This document shows positions 17,872-25,484 of a stretch of 64,000 bases of DNA, in pieces. The notes beneath the pieces are model-generated. The model made no database searches. It was not told where the DNA came from and was given only the letters and a program-made list of their open reading frames with translations. The DNA lies in assembly GCA_964398915.1 (NCBI GenBank), contig CAYNOR010000002.1, positions 1 through 64,000 of the forward strand, written 5' to 3'. The translations under genes were made by a program, and so were the position numbers. This stretch comes from Tichowtungia sp964398915. Lineage in GTDB: Bacteria; Verrucomicrobiota; Kiritimatiellia; Kiritimatiellales; Tichowtungiaceae. Within the stretch, counting starts at the first letter, position 1. Each line of letters starts with the position of its first letter.

Positions 17872-18947
17872 AAACGACACCCTTGCATAAAGAACACATA
17901 GCCCTTGGCGCACGGATGGCTGAATTCGGTGGCTGGGATATGCCGATTCAGTACGATGGCATTCTGGCTGAGCACGAACATACCCGCACCGGCACAGGCC
18001 TGTTTGATATCTGTCACATGGGCGAGTTCGAGCTGACCGGACCGACCGCCGTCGCCGATCTCGAACGCCTGCTGACAATAAAGGTTTCCACGCTGGCCGT
18101 CGGTCAGTGCCGCTACGGCTTCATGCTCAACGAACAGGGCGGTGTCATTGACGACCTGACCTGCTACCGCCTCGGCGAAACGCGCTACATGCTCGTCGTC
18201 AATGCCGCCACGCTGGATGGTGACGCGGCATGGATTCAGAAGCACCTTTCGCCGCAAACGGTTTTTACCGATCTTTCCGACGGCATGGCCAAGCTTGACG
18301 TGCAAGGCCCGACTGCGCGTGCTGAAATCGAAGCAGTCATCGGCAAAAAACTTCCGGACCTCGGATATTTCAAAGCCGAACCTTTCCAATGCCTGGAAAC
18401 GACCCTGTTTGTTAGTCGCACCGGCTATACCGGCGATTGGGGCTATGAACTTTACTTTCCGGCGAGCGATGCCGTCCGTATCTGGCGTGCCCTACTTGCC
18501 AACCCGAATATCAAACCTGTCGGCCTGGGTGCACGGGATACGCTGCGGCTCGAAATGGGCTATTCTCTTTACGGCCACGAACTTTCGCTCGACCGCACAC
18601 CGGTTGCCACCAGTCGCGGCGCTTTCATCCGCAAAGCGGGCGGGTTTATCGGTGAAGCGGCGGTTCAGTGCGATCTGGCAAATCCGCAGGAATTTCTGGT
18701 CGCGCTGGAATTCGACAGCAAACGCGCCGCCCGTTCTCACGACAAAGTATTTTTCCAGGGTGTGGAAACCGGTATGGTCACCAGTGGATCGGTTTCTCCA
18801 AGCCTTGGAAAAGCGGTCGCGCTGGCGTTTGTGAAAGCGAATTCCGCCGCCGCTGGCAATATCCTTGAAGTCGAAATCCGCGGAAAAATGTTTCCCGCCA
18901 AAACGGTTGAGCTGCCGTTTTATAAAAAAGGAACTGCCCGTGGTTAG
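17847..18947 (+). CDS. gcvT: Glycine cleavage system T protein (aminomethyltransferase)
   Basis: A 366-residue protein that transfers the methylene group from the H-protein-bound aminomethyl intermediate to tetrahydrofolate. It has family landmarks: TPLHKEHIALGARMAEFGGW at the start, FDICHMGEFELTG, LDVQGPTA, SRTGYTGDWGYE and LGARDTLRLEMGYSLYG. The ATG at 17847 lies inside the preceding HAD gene. A TTG at 17868, 11 nt after AAGGAG, would give the more typical N-terminus and is a likely alternative. The gcvPA and gcvPB genes lie 9-13 kb downstream, and no gcvH is seen. Two FQxLE-type dispersed palindromes occur in it. Confidence 0.95.
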   Translation: MEGAEAVLKTTPLHKEHIALGARMAEFGGWDMPIQYDGILAEHEHTRTGTGLFDICHMGEFELTGPTAVADLERLLTIKVSTLAVGQCRYGFMLNEQGGVIDDLTCYRLGETRYMLVVNAATLDGDAAWIQKHLSPQTVFTDLSDGMAKLDVQGPTARAEIEAVIGKKLPDLGYFKAEPFQCLETTLFVSRTGYTGDWGYELYFPASDAVRIWRALLANPNIKPVGLGARDTLRLEMGYSLYGHELSLDRTPVATSRGAFIRKAGGFIGEAAVQCDLANPQEFLVALEFDSKRAARSHDKVFFQGVETGMVTSGSVSPSLGKAVALAFVKANSAAAGNILEVEIRGKMFPAKTVELPFYKKGTARG

Positions 18948-19602
18948 AGCATTTATTTTTGATATGGACGGCGTTTTATGCGATTCCGAAACGCTTATGG
19001 CCGCCGCCGCCTGCCGGATGTTCAAGGAACGCTACGACGTAACCGTAACGGCGCACGACTTCGAACCGTTCGTTGGAACGGGTGAAGACCGCTATCTGGG
19101 CGGTGTTGCTGATAAAATCGGCATAAAGCTGACCCTGCCGGCGGACAAGGAAGAGGCCTACCGGATTTACGGAGAAATCGCCCGCGACGAAATTCAGGCG
19201 ATAAACGGTGTGATTGATTTTCTGAAATCATCGCACGTCAGGGGACTCCGGCTGGCCGTGGCCACCAGCGCCGACCCGATTAAAATGGAGATCAATCTGG
19301 AAGCGATCGGCGCAGACGAAAGCCTCTTTTCCGCCCGGGTGACCGGCGATCAGATTGAGCATAAAAAACCGGCCCCCGATATTTTTCTGCGGGCCGCTCA
19401 GATGCTCAGGGTCACTCCGGATGAATGCATCGTCTTCGAAGATGCAGTGAATGGCGTTCAGGCAGCCAAGGCCGCCGGAATGCGCTGTGTTGGAATCACT
19501 TCCAGCTTTTCTGCTGAAGTCCTTCTGGCAAACGGAGCCGACTGGACAGCGCCGGATTTCAATTTGCTCCCGCCGGAATTTATTAAGATTGCCTCCCTAT
19601 GA
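18940..19602 (+). CDS. HAD-superfamily hydrolase
   Basis: A 220-residue protein from the GTG at 18940, which overlaps the gcvT stop and is preceded at the right distance by AAGGAA. An upstream in-frame ATG would lie deep in gcvT. Motifs: FDMDGVLCDSE (I), ATSADPIK (II), KKPAPDIFL (III) and VFEDAVNGVQAAKAAGM (IV), with an alpha-helical cap. It resembles the beta-phosphoglucomutase/DOG phosphatase subfamily, with no specific substrate assignable. It shares an ATGA overlap with the next gene. Confidence 0.85.
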   Translation: MVRAFIFDMDGVLCDSETLMAAAACRMFKERYDVTVTAHDFEPFVGTGEDRYLGGVADKIGIKLTLPADKEEAYRIYGEIARDEIQAINGVIDFLKSSHVRGLRLAVATSADPIKMEINLEAIGADESLFSARVTGDQIEHKKPAPDIFLRAAQMLRVTPDECIVFEDAVNGVQAAKAAGMRCVGITSSFSAEVLLANGADWTAPDFNLLPPEFIKIASL

Positions 19603-20234
19603 AACCACAACTTTTAATTTTTGATCTGGATGGAACACTGGCCGATACCCGTGCCGATCTGGCAACCGCTATTAACCTGATGCGGGCGCATTACGGACAG
19701 TCGCCGCTCAGTGTGGAAAAAATCGAAAGCTATGTCGGTGAAGGCATCCGTAAACTGGTGGAACGCGCTTTACAGGGCACGGACATAAACATTGATGAGG
19801 CACTGGCTCTTGACAAAAAGTTGTATGCCGAACACATGCTCGACGAAACGGTTCTTTATCCCGGTGTTGCTGACGGGTTGAAAAAACTGGCTGCCGCCGG
19901 GCATAAGCTGGCCGTGCTCACCAACAAGCCGGGCGATCCGGCGCGGGCGATTTTAAATCACCTCGGCGTGGGCGGACTGTTTTTTCGCATCATCGGCGGC
20001 GGAGACCTGCCGAAACTTAAACCCGCACCGGACGGCATTTTCGCCCTGATGAAAGAATCCGGCACGCAACCGGAAGATATCTGGATGCTCGGCGATCATC
20101 ATACCGATCTGGAAGTTGCTCATAACGCGGGCGTCAAAAGCGGCTTTGTGACTTACGGTATCGGCCATCCCGGAAAATTTACCGCCGATCAGGTCTGGAA
20201 CGGTTTCGGGGAACTGGTAGAGTTCTTTCTATGA
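19599..20234 (+). CDS. gph: Phosphoglycolate phosphatase-like HAD hydrolase
   Basis: A 211-residue HAD hydrolase. It has FDLDGTLADTRADL at the start, a cap with GEGIRKLVERAL, then VLTNKPGDPARAIL, KLKPAPDGI and MLGDHHTDLEVAHNAG. The TNKP and GDxxxD blocks are typical of Gph, which dephosphorylates 2-phosphoglycolate made by DNA repair or oxygenation. It overlaps both neighbours by ATGA-type junctions and so is translated from the same mRNA. A broader-specificity phosphatase is possible, and the symbol is a best guess. Confidence 0.7.
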   Translation: MKPQLLIFDLDGTLADTRADLATAINLMRAHYGQSPLSVEKIESYVGEGIRKLVERALQGTDINIDEALALDKKLYAEHMLDETVLYPGVADGLKKLAAAGHKLAVLTNKPGDPARAILNHLGVGGLFFRIIGGGDLPKLKPAPDGIFALMKESGTQPEDIWMLGDHHTDLEVAHNAGVKSGFVTYGIGHPGKFTADQVWNGFGELVEFFL

Positions 20235-20266
20235 ATTACGGGATACGCAATACGGAGTACGGCAAC

Positions 20267-20674
20267 ATGAGCAACACCGAAGGACTGAAACTGCTGAAGA
20301 AGGGCGAAAAGCACTATCCGAAGAAGCCGGATGCGTCGATTCTGGAAACCTTCAAAAACTCCAATCCGCAACGCGACTACTGGATCACCTTTGAAACCTC
20401 CGAATTCACCTCACTCTGTCCGATCACCGGTCAGCCCGACTTCGCGACCATCAAAATTGAATACATTCCCAACAAGCTCTGCGTGGAAAGCAAGTCGCTC
20501 AAGCTGTTTCTCTTCTCGTTCCGCAACGAAGGCTCGTTCTACGAAGATGTCACCAACCGCATCTTCACCGACCTGACGGCCGTCTGTAAACCGCGCCGCC
20601 TGATCGTCACCGGTGACTTCACCGCCCGCGGCGGCATCCGCTCCAGCGTTCGCGTGGATTCGGCGGAGTCTTAG
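20267..20674 (+). CDS. queF: NADPH-dependent preQ0 reductase
   Basis: A 135-residue unimodular QueF, which reduces 7-cyano-7-deazaguanine to preQ1 in queuosine synthesis. The catalytic Cys is in LCPITGQPDFATI, and the QueF motif ESKSLKLFLFSFRNE is intact. I choose the ATG at 20267, since GGAG at 20254 lies 9 nt before it. The in-frame ATG at 20231 would add 12 residues encoded by a TACGGAN heptamer array (TACG at 20237, 20244, 20251 and 20258). It is the first of five que genes, but on the opposite strand to queD, queC and queE. Confidence 0.95.
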   Translation: MSNTEGLKLLKKGEKHYPKKPDASILETFKNSNPQRDYWITFETSEFTSLCPITGQPDFATIKIEYIPNKLCVESKSLKLFLFSFRNEGSFYEDVTNRIFTDLTAVCKPRRLIVTGDFTARGGIRSSVRVDSAES

Positions 20675-20683
20675 TCTGGAGTG

Positions 20684-20760
20684 CGGCGGAAAGTGTAACG
20701 CGACGCCGTTCTAAAAAGCTCCGTCGCACTCTGTTTGCCGGAGCACTCCAAAGGCTTTGG
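20684..20760. repeat. GCGGCG...GCCG hairpin repeat, copy 2
   Basis: GTGCGGCGGAAAGTGTAACG and following bases match 519-547 with few changes. A second part (about 20720-20760) contains GTTTGCCGGAGCACTCC, which partly inverts the start of the element. It lies between the convergent queF and the membrane-protein gene. Confidence 0.5.
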
Positions 20761-20816
20761 TGAGCGCATACGATTAATCGCACAGAGATCTCTTCAATCC
20801 TTCCGGAATCTTTCCA

Positions 20817-21479
20817 TTACAGCGCGTTCCAGAGCGGGACGTCGAGAAATTCAGCCACTATCTGCGCGTCGGCGATGAGCTTTTTCCGGTTGCCGTGGTC
20901 AACGAGATTGAGGCGCTGGCCGTCTTCGAGCACCAGATTCAGCTCGTAACTGGTGTACGAACTTTTGCTTCCGCTGCAGTGTTCTGAAATCAACTGCAAC
21001 GCATGGATATTTTTGATTTCAGCGTAAACTTTCAGCTCGCTGATGTTGAAAACTTCGCGCGGCGATTTTCGGCCTTTCCAGACAGCCTTTTCTTCTTTAT
21101 CGATGATGATCGGAGCGATCCCGTTGCGAATAAGCGCAACGCCGATCAGCATAAAGACCAAGCCGATCCCCATCGGCATGATAGCAATCAGGCCTGCCGA
21201 AAGAACACGACTTTTAACGGCAAAGCCTACCGGAACAATAAAGGCGCAGGCTCCCATAAATACGAAAAACGCACCGAACATCAGCAGTCCGGCGGTCGGA
21301 CGGAACTCCATCCGGTATGGATGAACCGCTATGAGCCGGTGGGTTTGAAAATTAGCGCCGCCGTTACAGACGGGGTTCCATCCGGTCCGGAGTGCGGCAG
21401 GGTCGTTCAGTACCGCCGGATCAAACGGAGCTTTTTTGGCACACAGGGCGGACAGTTTCTCGAATAACTGTTTCAGCAT
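20817..21479 (-). CDS. Hypothetical two-TM membrane protein
   Basis: A 220-residue protein not assigned to a known family. About 60 cytoplasmic residues precede two hydrophobic segments (roughly residues 63-85 and 92-113, LLMFGAFFVFMGACAFIVPV and LIAIMPMGIGLVFMLIGVAL), separated by a short loop, and then a 100-residue C-terminal soluble part that looks like a PH-like beta domain (IIIDKEEKAVWKGR, ELNLVLEDGQRLNLVDHG). Similar layouts occur in small bacterial PH-domain proteins. It lies within the queuosine cluster, but no role there can be argued. Confidence 0.6.
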   Translation of the reverse strand: MLKQLFEKLSALCAKKAPFDPAVLNDPAALRTGWNPVCNGGANFQTHRLIAVHPYRMEFRPTAGLLMFGAFFVFMGACAFIVPVGFAVKSRVLSAGLIAIMPMGIGLVFMLIGVALIRNGIAPIIIDKEEKAVWKGRKSPREVFNISELKVYAEIKNIHALQLISEHCSGSKSSYTSYELNLVLEDGQRLNLVDHGNRKKLIADAQIVAEFLDVPLWNAL

Positions 21480-21494
21480 AGCGGCCTTTCCGGT

Positions 21495-21857
21495 TTATCC
21501 CCGATAGATGCATCCGGAGGTTTCGGTTTCTTTGATAACGATTTTGGAGAGCAGGGGAAGCTGAGGTTTCAGTTTTTTCCAGATCCAGACGCTCATGTTC
21601 TCGCTGGTCGGATTTTCCAGTCCTTCAATTTCGTTCAGGATGGCGTGGTCGAGCTGCTTCAAAATCGGTTCGCACGCTTTGGCTAGGTCGCCGAAGTCCA
21701 TGACGAAGCCGGTCTTCGGGTCAACCGGGCCGCACAGATAAACTTCAACCTCAAAGCCGTGACCGTGCATCGCCGAGCATTTATGGGTCGGCGGAACGCC
21801 GGTCAGGCGGTGAGCGGCATCGAAACGCAGGGTTTTATAAATTTCCATTTCAGGCAT
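21495..21857 (-). CDS. queD: 6-carboxytetrahydropterin synthase
   Basis: A 120-residue QueD. It converts dihydroneopterin triphosphate to 6-carboxytetrahydropterin, the second step to preQ0. Zinc ligands are visible in FDAAHRL and in HGHGFEVEV, the catalytic Cys is in HKCSAMHGH, and the pterin-binding Glu lies near the C-terminus (KETETSG). The length is normal. GGAG lies 5 nt before the ATG. Direction and spacing suggest co-transcription with queC and queE upstream. Confidence 0.95.
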   Translation of the reverse strand: MPEMEIYKTLRFDAAHRLTGVPPTHKCSAMHGHGFEVEVYLCGPVDPKTGFVMDFGDLAKACEPILKQLDHAILNEIEGLENPTSENMSVWIWKKLKPQLPLLSKIVIKETETSGCIYRG

Positions 21858-21869
21858 AAGGGCTCCTTA

Positions 21870-21953
21870 TTAACGATAAGTGATAAGTTATTAATGATGA
21901 ACACAGATGCAGTCCGGATTCATCGTTTATCATTCATCCTTTATAATTTCTCG
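21870..21953. repeat. Inverted pair of 7-bp-period arrays at the queC 3' end
   Basis: The left arm has GATAAGT-type units starting at 21875, 21882, 21889 and 21896. The right arm has TTCATCN/TTTATCN units at 21919, 21926, 21933 and 21940. The queC stop codon (21934) lies inside the right arm. Confidence 0.7.
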
Positions 21954-22626
21954 GGTCTTTCGTTCCGGCTTCTTTAAATCCCTTGAGGCGCAGGCGGCAG
22001 GAATCGCAGGTTCCGCAGGCTTTGCCGTCAGCCGCCGGGTCGTAACAGCTGGACGTTACGCTGTAGTCCACGCCCAATTCCAGCCCCTTTTGAATGATCT
22101 GCGCTTTGGTCAGATAAATCAGCGGCGTGTGAACGGTCAGCTTTCCCGAACCGGTCACGCCCGCCTTGGTGGCGAGGTTGGCCATGGCTTCGAACGCGGC
22201 GATAAATTCAGGACGGCAGTCGGGGTAGCCACTGTAGTCGAGCGCGTTGACGCCGATGAAAATGTCGAAACTGCCGAGTACTTCGGCCCATGCCAGCGCG
22301 TAGGAGAGGAAAACGGTGTTGCGCGCCGGAACGTAGGTGACCGGAATTTCGTCCGGCATGCCCGCCTGATGCGGTACAGCGATGTTCAGGTCGGTCAGCG
22401 CAGATCCGCCGAATGCGCCGAGGTCGATGGTGACGGTACGATGCTCTTTAACGCCCAGCGTTTTCGCAACTTTCGCCGCGCATTCCAGCTCGACGGCGTG
22501 GCGCTGGCCGTACCGGAAGGACAGGGCGTAACAGTCGTACCCCTGATCCTTGGCGATCGCCAGAACAGTCGCCGAGTCCAGTCCACCGCTCAGCAATACC
22601 ACAGCCTTTTTTTTCTTCTCTTGCAT
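21934..22626 (-). CDS. queC: 7-cyano-7-deazaguanine (preQ0) synthase
   Basis: A 230-residue QueC from the ATG at 22626. It makes preQ0 from 7-carboxy-7-deazaguanine with ATP and ammonia. The PP-loop ATPase motif is VLLSGGLDSATV, and the zinc site is formed by Cys residues of SCYDPAADGKACGTCDSCR. A start at 22653 would add MMKYGIDGL, encoded by repeat-like GATTGATG octamers, and is less convincing. It lies just downstream of queE on the same strand. Confidence 0.95.
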   Translation of the reverse strand: MQEKKKKAVVLLSGGLDSATVLAIAKDQGYDCYALSFRYGQRHAVELECAAKVAKTLGVKEHRTVTIDLGAFGGSALTDLNIAVPHQAGMPDEIPVTYVPARNTVFLSYALAWAEVLGSFDIFIGVNALDYSGYPDCRPEFIAAFEAMANLATKAGVTGSGKLTVHTPLIYLTKAQIIQKGLELGVDYSVTSSCYDPAADGKACGTCDSCRLRLKGFKEAGTKDPRNYKG

Positions 22627-22659
22627 CAATCCATCAATCCCGTATTTCATCATTCCAGT

Positions 22660-23433
22660 CTACAACAGCCCCATCATCTTGTGACACTGCGGAATCACAC
22701 GGACGCTGCGTCCGAGTGCGACGGCCATCTGCGACTGCCATGTCAGTACCTGTTTCGCTGTCGGCACACGATTGGTCTTGGAGGCGGCGGTCATGGGTTG
22801 CAGAACCACGGCGGCCTGCGAGCCGGATGTGCGGATAATTTCTGCCGCCTGCGCGAGATCGGTGCTGGAGGTGTCCGCGCTGACAACCAGCTTGATGGTC
22901 GCGCCGATCTCTTCGCGTTCAATACGGTCCAGAAACGCCCGGTGCATTTCCCATGCCTCCGGCTCGCCGGTGACGCTGGGAAGCTTGATGTCCATCAGAA
23001 CGTGGTCAACCCATTCCGTCACCTTCGCGAACGGTTCGGGCAGGTCGCCGCTGGTTTCTAGGTGAACCGGCAGATTCAGTTGCTTACGGGCCTCCGGCAG
23101 GAAAGCCTCCAGAAAGTCGGCCTGCAGGAGAGGCTCGCCGCCGGTGATGAACAGATCGTCGTGAGCCGATTCCGGGCAGTTCAGTCCGGCCAGCAGATTT
23201 AGCAGATATTCAGGAGAAAGCGGGTTGGGAACGGACTCAAACCGGCCGCTGCCCGGCTCGCGCTCGATGGAAACCGCGTCGGTGCGTTCAACTGGCGTAT
23301 CACAGTAAAGGCAGTTGCGGTGGCATTCGCAGAACCGCACAAAAAGCTGCCGGCGGCCGATATTGACCCCTTCGCCCTGTGCCGAGCTGAATATCTCGCT
23401 CACAAAAGCGGAAAGCTGTTTTTTCTGGCTCAT
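22660..23433 (-). CDS. queE: 7-carboxy-7-deazaguanine synthase (radical SAM)
   Basis: A 257-residue radical-SAM enzyme. The cluster motif CxxxCxxC is CHRNCLYC in VRFCECHRNCLYCDTP, and SAM-binding TGGEPLL follows. It rearranges carboxytetrahydropterin to 7-carboxy-7-deazaguanine. The start is taken at the ATG 23433 (MSQKKQLSAF). The longer frame reaching 23577 has 48 extra residues with no family match, encoded by intergenic repeat DNA. It is divergent from queA across that repeat. Confidence 0.9.
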   Translation of the reverse strand: MSQKKQLSAFVSEIFSSAQGEGVNIGRRQLFVRFCECHRNCLYCDTPVERTDAVSIEREPGSGRFESVPNPLSPEYLLNLLAGLNCPESAHDDLFITGGEPLLQADFLEAFLPEARKQLNLPVHLETSGDLPEPFAKVTEWVDHVLMDIKLPSVTGEPEAWEMHRAFLDRIEREEIGATIKLVVSADTSSTDLAQAAEIIRTSGSQAAVVLQPMTAASKTNRVPTAKQVLTWQSQMAVALGRSVRVIPQCHKMMGLL

Positions 23434-23477
23434 ACGTGTATTCCCTGAATCGGTGCACGTTATATCAGCAATGGCTG

Positions 23478-23588
23478 GTGGATGGAATAATGGATTCGAG
23501 GATTGTTGGATGATTGAGTCTTCAATACGATTCAGCACTTTATTACTTTTCAATAATCCGTTAATCCTGCATTCCATTAATCCAGTCC
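23478..23588. repeat. Inverted pair of 8-bp-period arrays between queE and queA
   Basis: GGA recurs at exactly 23484, 23492, 23500 and 23508. Its complement TCC recurs at 23557, 23565, 23573 and 23581. The arms are inverted around about 45 bp. The right arm runs to within two bases of the queA ATG, so the array occupies the place of its ribosome-binding site. Confidence 0.75.
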
Positions 23589-23589
23589 T

Positions 23590-24624
23590 ATGAAAGTTGA
23601 CTTATTTGATTTTGAACTGCCTCAGCGCTTTATCGCGGACCGCCCGGCCAGTCCGCGCGATTCCGCGCGTCTGCTCGACCTGACCGGCGATAACTTTGCC
23701 GACCGTATCGTCCGCGACCTGTCGGACCTGCTTCAGCCGGGCGACCTGTTGATCGGCAATAACACCAAGGTGATTCCGGCGCGGCTCGACGGACTGCGCG
23801 GCGAGGTGAAGATTGAGGTTACCTTGCATATGCGGGCCGATGACAACGCCTGGTTTGCTTTTGCCAAACCCGGTAAGCGTCTCAAAGAAGGCGTCCGGAT
23901 TGACTTTGCTGACGGCTTTTATGCCGACGTTGTTGAAAAGCGCGACGGCGGCGAAATCCTTCTGCGCTTCAGTTGCGGCGGAGAACAGCTTTTCCAATGT
24001 CTGGAAAAGTACGGACGGATGCCGCTGCCACCCTATATTCAGCGTAAACGTGATGATGAACTGACCGCCAGCGACCGCGAAAACTACCAGACTGTATTCG
24101 CCGAAAAAGAAGGTGCCGTCGCCGCGCCGACCGCCGGACTGCACTTTACGCCGGAACTTTTCCGGGCATTGGAAAAGCGCGGAGTTGCGTTTGACACCGT
24201 TACACTTCATGTCGGTGCCGGAACGTTTCTGCCGGTCAAAGTCGATGACACCGAAGATCACAAAATGCACGCGGAGTGGGGGACGGTCTCTCAGGAAACG
24301 GTGGATAAAATCAATGCAACCCGCATGGCGGACGGACGGATTGTCGCCATCGGAACCACCTCGCTGCGTCTGCTGGAAAGCGCCTCAACCGCGCCGGGAA
24401 TAATTCATCCGTTTGCCGGAGAAACCGGCATTTTTATCACCCCCGGCTATCAGTTTAAAATGGTCGACCTGCTGATGACCAACTTCCACCTGCCGCGTTC
24501 GACTCTCTTCATGCTTGTTTCCGCCTTTGCCGGGCTTGACCGGATGCACGCGGCCTACGAACACGCCATGCAGCACGGCTACCGGTTTTATTCGTACGGC
24601 GATGCCTGTCTGCTTAAACGGTGA
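23590..24624 (+). CDS. queA: tRNA preQ1(34) S-adenosylmethionine ribosyltransferase-isomerase
   Basis: A 344-residue QueA that converts preQ1 at tRNA position 34 to epoxyqueuosine using SAM as ribosyl donor. Landmarks: FDFELPQRFIADRPASPRDS, GDLLIGNNTKVIPARL, EGAVAAPTAGLHFTPEL, LHVGAGTFLPVKVDD and MTNFHLPRSTLFMLVSAF. Length is normal. It contains two in-frame FQCLE/FRALE palindromes (23992-24006, 24160-24174). No tgt or epoxyqueuosine reductase gene is seen nearby. Confidence 0.97.
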   Translation: MKVDLFDFELPQRFIADRPASPRDSARLLDLTGDNFADRIVRDLSDLLQPGDLLIGNNTKVIPARLDGLRGEVKIEVTLHMRADDNAWFAFAKPGKRLKEGVRIDFADGFYADVVEKRDGGEILLRFSCGGEQLFQCLEKYGRMPLPPYIQRKRDDELTASDRENYQTVFAEKEGAVAAPTAGLHFTPELFRALEKRGVAFDTVTLHVGAGTFLPVKVDDTEDHKMHAEWGTVSQETVDKINATRMADGRIVAIGTTSLRLLESASTAPGIIHPFAGETGIFITPGYQFKMVDLLMTNFHLPRSTLFMLVSAFAGLDRMHAAYEHAMQHGYRFYSYGDACLLKR

Positions 24625-24657
24625 TCCATGCCGGTCTGCGGCTTCGCGGGGAATCTT

Positions 24658-25392
24658 TTATTGAATGCAGGCGACGATGGAGCCGTCGTAGGCGGCTTTG
24701 ACGGCTGAGCCGGGCGGGACGGTGAGGAAATCCGCGCTGTTCCAGTCGCCGTTGACCAGTTTGCGGATGAGAGTCCTGTCGCCGGGAACGGTTTCAAAAC
24801 TCCAGCCGCGTTCATCGGCTTTCTGCCGCGCTGTCTGCTCCATGTCCGGAGGTTCGACACCCATCGGAATCCAGGCAAAGTTGCTGTAGTTACGGGTTCC
24901 CTGACAGAGCGTTTCGTAGAGATACTCGGCATTGTCTTCGCCGTACTGTTCAATCATGTCCTGCAGCGTCAGATTCATGCCGAGCTGCGCCTGTACGGAA
25001 AGGTCGGCCAGATCGCCGGAGGTTTCGCCGCGCTCAAGCCAGCCGCTGGTGAGGAAGTAGGTGCCCGGATGCGTGTCAAAATATTCGCGGTAGCGGTCGC
25101 GTCCGCCGAGGAACAGCGTGATGCAGTCATGCGCCCGCGGCAGAATCAGCGGACAGTTGCGGGCGCGGACGCCGACCAGTCCGTTATTGCAGAGTCCGTA
25201 GCCGAGCAGAATGGCGTCGTAGGTTCCGTCCACGGCGTCGATGGCTTCCTGCATTTTCACCGGCATCTGGCCCGGCGGCAGGTCGTGCAGTCCTTTCGGC
25301 AGAAAGGTGATGTCGACGCGGTGCGGGCTGACGGCGACCGCCGCGCACATTTCGCGGTAAAAAATCTCACAGCTGAGCAGTTTCAGGTTCAT
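24658..25392 (-). CDS. DUF1638 family protein
   Basis: A 244-residue protein matching DUF1638: MNLKLLSCEIFYREM at the start, LLGYGLCNNGLVGVRA, LPRAHDCITLFLGGRDRY and the C-terminal PPGSAVKAAYDGSIV. It has several conserved Cys and His residues (C8, the Cys in YGLCNNG, H/C in RAHDC), suggesting metal binding. DUF1638 genes are often linked to corrinoid or methyltransferase genes. Here a URO-D family gene is in the window but 25 kb away. Function is unknown. Confidence 0.8.
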   Translation of the reverse strand: MNLKLLSCEIFYREMCAAVAVSPHRVDITFLPKGLHDLPPGQMPVKMQEAIDAVDGTYDAILLGYGLCNNGLVGVRARNCPLILPRAHDCITLFLGGRDRYREYFDTHPGTYFLTSGWLERGETSGDLADLSVQAQLGMNLTLQDMIEQYGEDNAEYLYETLCQGTRNYSNFAWIPMGVEPPDMEQTARQKADERGWSFETVPGDRTLIRKLVNGDWNSADFLTVPPGSAVKAAYDGSIVACIQ

Positions 25393-25405
25393 AACATAAA
25401 TTAAT

Positions 25406-25484
25406 CTCCTCGCAAAGGCGCAGAGATCGCAGAGTTTATTTCAGTTCAAATTACCTTTGCGTTCTTCGCGTCTCTGCGAGGAAT
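25406..25484. repeat. Inverted pair of CGCAAAGR / CTTTGCG arrays
   Basis: The left arm CTCGCAAAGGCGCAGAGATC and the right arm CTTTGCGTTCTTCGCGTCTC are inverted and built of 8-9 bp units. The right arm lies inside the 3' end of the flavoprotein gene and encodes its last residues. A related pair occurs at 40468-40542. Confidence 0.7.

Noticed and set aside
17469..18389. A 306-codon minus-strand frame across the HAD and gcvT genes
   Set aside because: Overlaps two well-supported genes completely and has no recognisable domain or start signal.
21907..23061. A 384-codon open frame on the + strand opposite queC and queE
   Set aside because: Both genes on the minus strand show complete catalytic motifs. 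The + frame has no family features and is an antisense shadow of GC-rich coding DNA.
13696..24006. FQxLE peptides as a conserved protein motif
   Set aside because: They occur in unrelated proteins (M16 peptidase, gcvT, queA, BatD) at non-homologous positions and follow a DNA palindrome, so the signal is in the DNA.
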